A stretch of 14,305 nt of DNA. Origin: a bacterium. GTDB taxonomy: Bacteria > Vulcanimicrobiota > Xenobia > Xenobiales > Xenobiaceae. Location: assembly GCA_022839105.1 (NCBI GenBank), contig JALHDH010000090.1, forward strand, positions 1 to 14,305, given 5' to 3'. The position numbers and the translations under genes are program-made. Numbering within the stretch: position 1 is the first letter of the stretch; each line of letters begins with the position of its first letter. Of this stretch, positions 13,786 through 14,305 are shown piece after piece. The notes below the pieces were generated by a model that saw nothing but the letters and a program-made list of their open reading frames with translations, was not told the origin of the DNA and did not search any database.

Positions 13786-14187
13786 ATGGTGACTTGGGAA
13801 GAGGACGAGCTCGCCCGGGAGGTCCAGGGCTTGGCGCGCAGGGTGTCGCGATGGCAACGGCGGCGGGTTGGGCGGGCTCGGATGCCCGAGGATCTATGGG
13901 AGGCGGCACTCAATGTGGCGTGCGAGTGGGGTCCGTACCGGGCGGCGCAGGTCCTCGGGCTCAGCTACTCCACAGTGAAGCGGCGGCTCGAGGCCCGGGA
14001 GCCGGAGCTGACTGCCGAGGATTCCGCAGGGCCCGCCTTCGTCGAGGTCCTCTCGCCCATGATGGCTGGCCAGGGGATAGCCTGCGTCCTGGAAGTCGAG
14101 GCTGCCAGCGGCACCCGGGTTCGGGTGGAGGTCAAGGATCTCCCCACCAGGGAACTGCTGGCCCTCCTTCGGGGTCTGGCGGCCTGA
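13786..14187 (+). CDS. tnpA: IS66 family accessory protein TnpA-like
   Basis: A 133-residue protein in the first-gene position of an IS66 element. Residues about 32-71 (RMPEDLWEAALNVACEWGPYRAAQVLGLSYSTVKRRLEAR) form a helix-turn-helix of the kind seen in IS66 OrfA/TnpA. The C-terminal part (FVEVLSPMMAGQ...CVLEVEAASGTRVRVEVKDLPTRELLALLRGLAA) is the beta-rich tail that ends IS66 TnpA proteins. Its exact role in transposition is not well understood; it is an accessory, not the catalytic subunit. The start has GAGGAGG 8 bases upstream within a hairpin. tnpB follows after a single base (TGA G ATG), so the two are coupled. Confidence 0.85.
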   Translation: MVTWEEDELAREVQGLARRVSRWQRRRVGRARMPEDLWEAALNVACEWGPYRAAQVLGLSYSTVKRRLEAREPELTAEDSAGPAFVEVLSPMMAGQGIACVLEVEAASGTRVRVEVKDLPTRELLALLRGLAA

Positions 14188-14188
14188 G

Positions 14189-14305
14189 ATGCTCCAGATC
14201 ACGCCCCAGATGCGGGTCCTGGTGGCAGTGGAACCTGTCGATGGCCGGAAGGGCATCGACTCCCTGGCCCAACTGTGCAGGCAGAAGCTGGCCGCCGATC
14301 CCTTC
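14189..14305 (+). CDS. tnpB: IS66 family accessory protein TnpB (truncated by window end)
   Basis: The first 39 codons are present. The sequence MRVLVAVEPVDGRKGIDSLAQLCRQKLAADPF matches the conserved TnpB N-terminus (V.L...PVDMRKGIDGLA.LV...L..DPF), with Gly at the position usually occupied by Met in PVDMRKG. TnpB is an accessory protein required by IS66-type elements and is unrelated to the IS200/IS605 nuclease of the same name. The ATG lies one base after the tnpA stop. The remainder, and tnpC, lie outside the window, so intactness of the element cannot be judged. Confidence 0.9.
   Translation, partial: MLQITPQMRVLVAVEPVDGRKGIDSLAQLCRQKLAADPF

Larger units (their letters stand above)
13709..14305 (+). 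mobile_element. IS66-family insertion sequence, left part only
   Basis: The tnpA-tnpB gene pair in this order is diagnostic of IS66-family elements; tnpC (the transposase) and the right end lie beyond the window. The left terminus is placed tentatively at GTGAGTTTCCGG (13709), because IS66 ends usually begin GTAAGC-like and this is the best match between the recN stop and tnpA. IS66 elements make 8-bp target duplications, which would make 13701-13708 the candidate copy; this cannot be tested without the right end. The element is in the same orientation as recN, about 20 bases beyond its stop. Confidence 0.75.

Noticed and set aside
12318..13913. Minus-strand open frame of about 530 codons opposite recN
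   Set aside because: A GC-driven shadow of recN; Gly/Gln/Ala-rich translation with no domain, running across the IS66 boundary.

Overview
This window comes from a GC-rich (roughly two thirds G+C by eye) bacterium. A membrane-anchored periplasmic nitrite reductase pair (NrfH/NrfA) and signal peptides cleaved by signal peptidase I suggest a Gram-negative-type, facultatively anaerobic or anaerobic lineage. Acidobacteriota, deltaproteobacterial-type phyla or similar groups would fit, but the sequence alone does not settle the taxon.

Layout. (1) Positions 1-1185, minus strand: a secreted SNase-fold protein that has lost its catalytic residues, followed 9 bases later by the N-terminal part of an extracellular solute-binding protein that runs off the window. 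(2) Positions 1186-1393: a 208-base non-coding gap dense in hairpins, including a perfect 26-bp palindrome. (3) Positions 1394-3835, minus: a Fic-domain protein directly abutting (TAG-ATG) a coiled-coil protein with near-identical 66-bp internal tandem repeats. (4) Positions 3924-4241, plus: a small MazG-like nucleotide pyrophosphohydrolase, divergent from fic. (5) Positions 4254-11939, minus: a long, tightly spaced gene string read as phzF-like, cupin, (stem-loop), M16 peptidase, dapB, asd, lysC, nrfH, nrfA. (6) Positions 12021-13688, plus: recN. (7) From about 13709 to the window end, plus: the left part of an IS66-family element (tnpA complete, tnpB truncated by the window edge), inserted about 20 bases after the recN stop codon.

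How the genes fit together. LysC (aspartate kinase), Asd (aspartate-semialdehyde dehydrogenase) and DapB (dihydrodipicolinate reductase) make up the aspartate-to-diaminopimelate/lysine branch; dapA is not in the window. NrfH passes electrons from the quinol pool to NrfA, which reduces nitrite to ammonium. The nrfH start overlaps the lysC stop codon, so ammonification is translationally tied to the lysine cluster, which is an unusual neighbourhood. RecN is a DNA double-strand-break repair ATPase.

Most of the window is ordinary housekeeping sequence. The parts least explained by known biology are the hairpin-rich gap at 1186-1393, the Fic/repeat-coiled-coil pair, the pseudo-nuclease next to a solute-binding protein, and the ribosome-binding-site hairpin at the IS66 left end. 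I found no tRNA, rRNA or CRISPR array.
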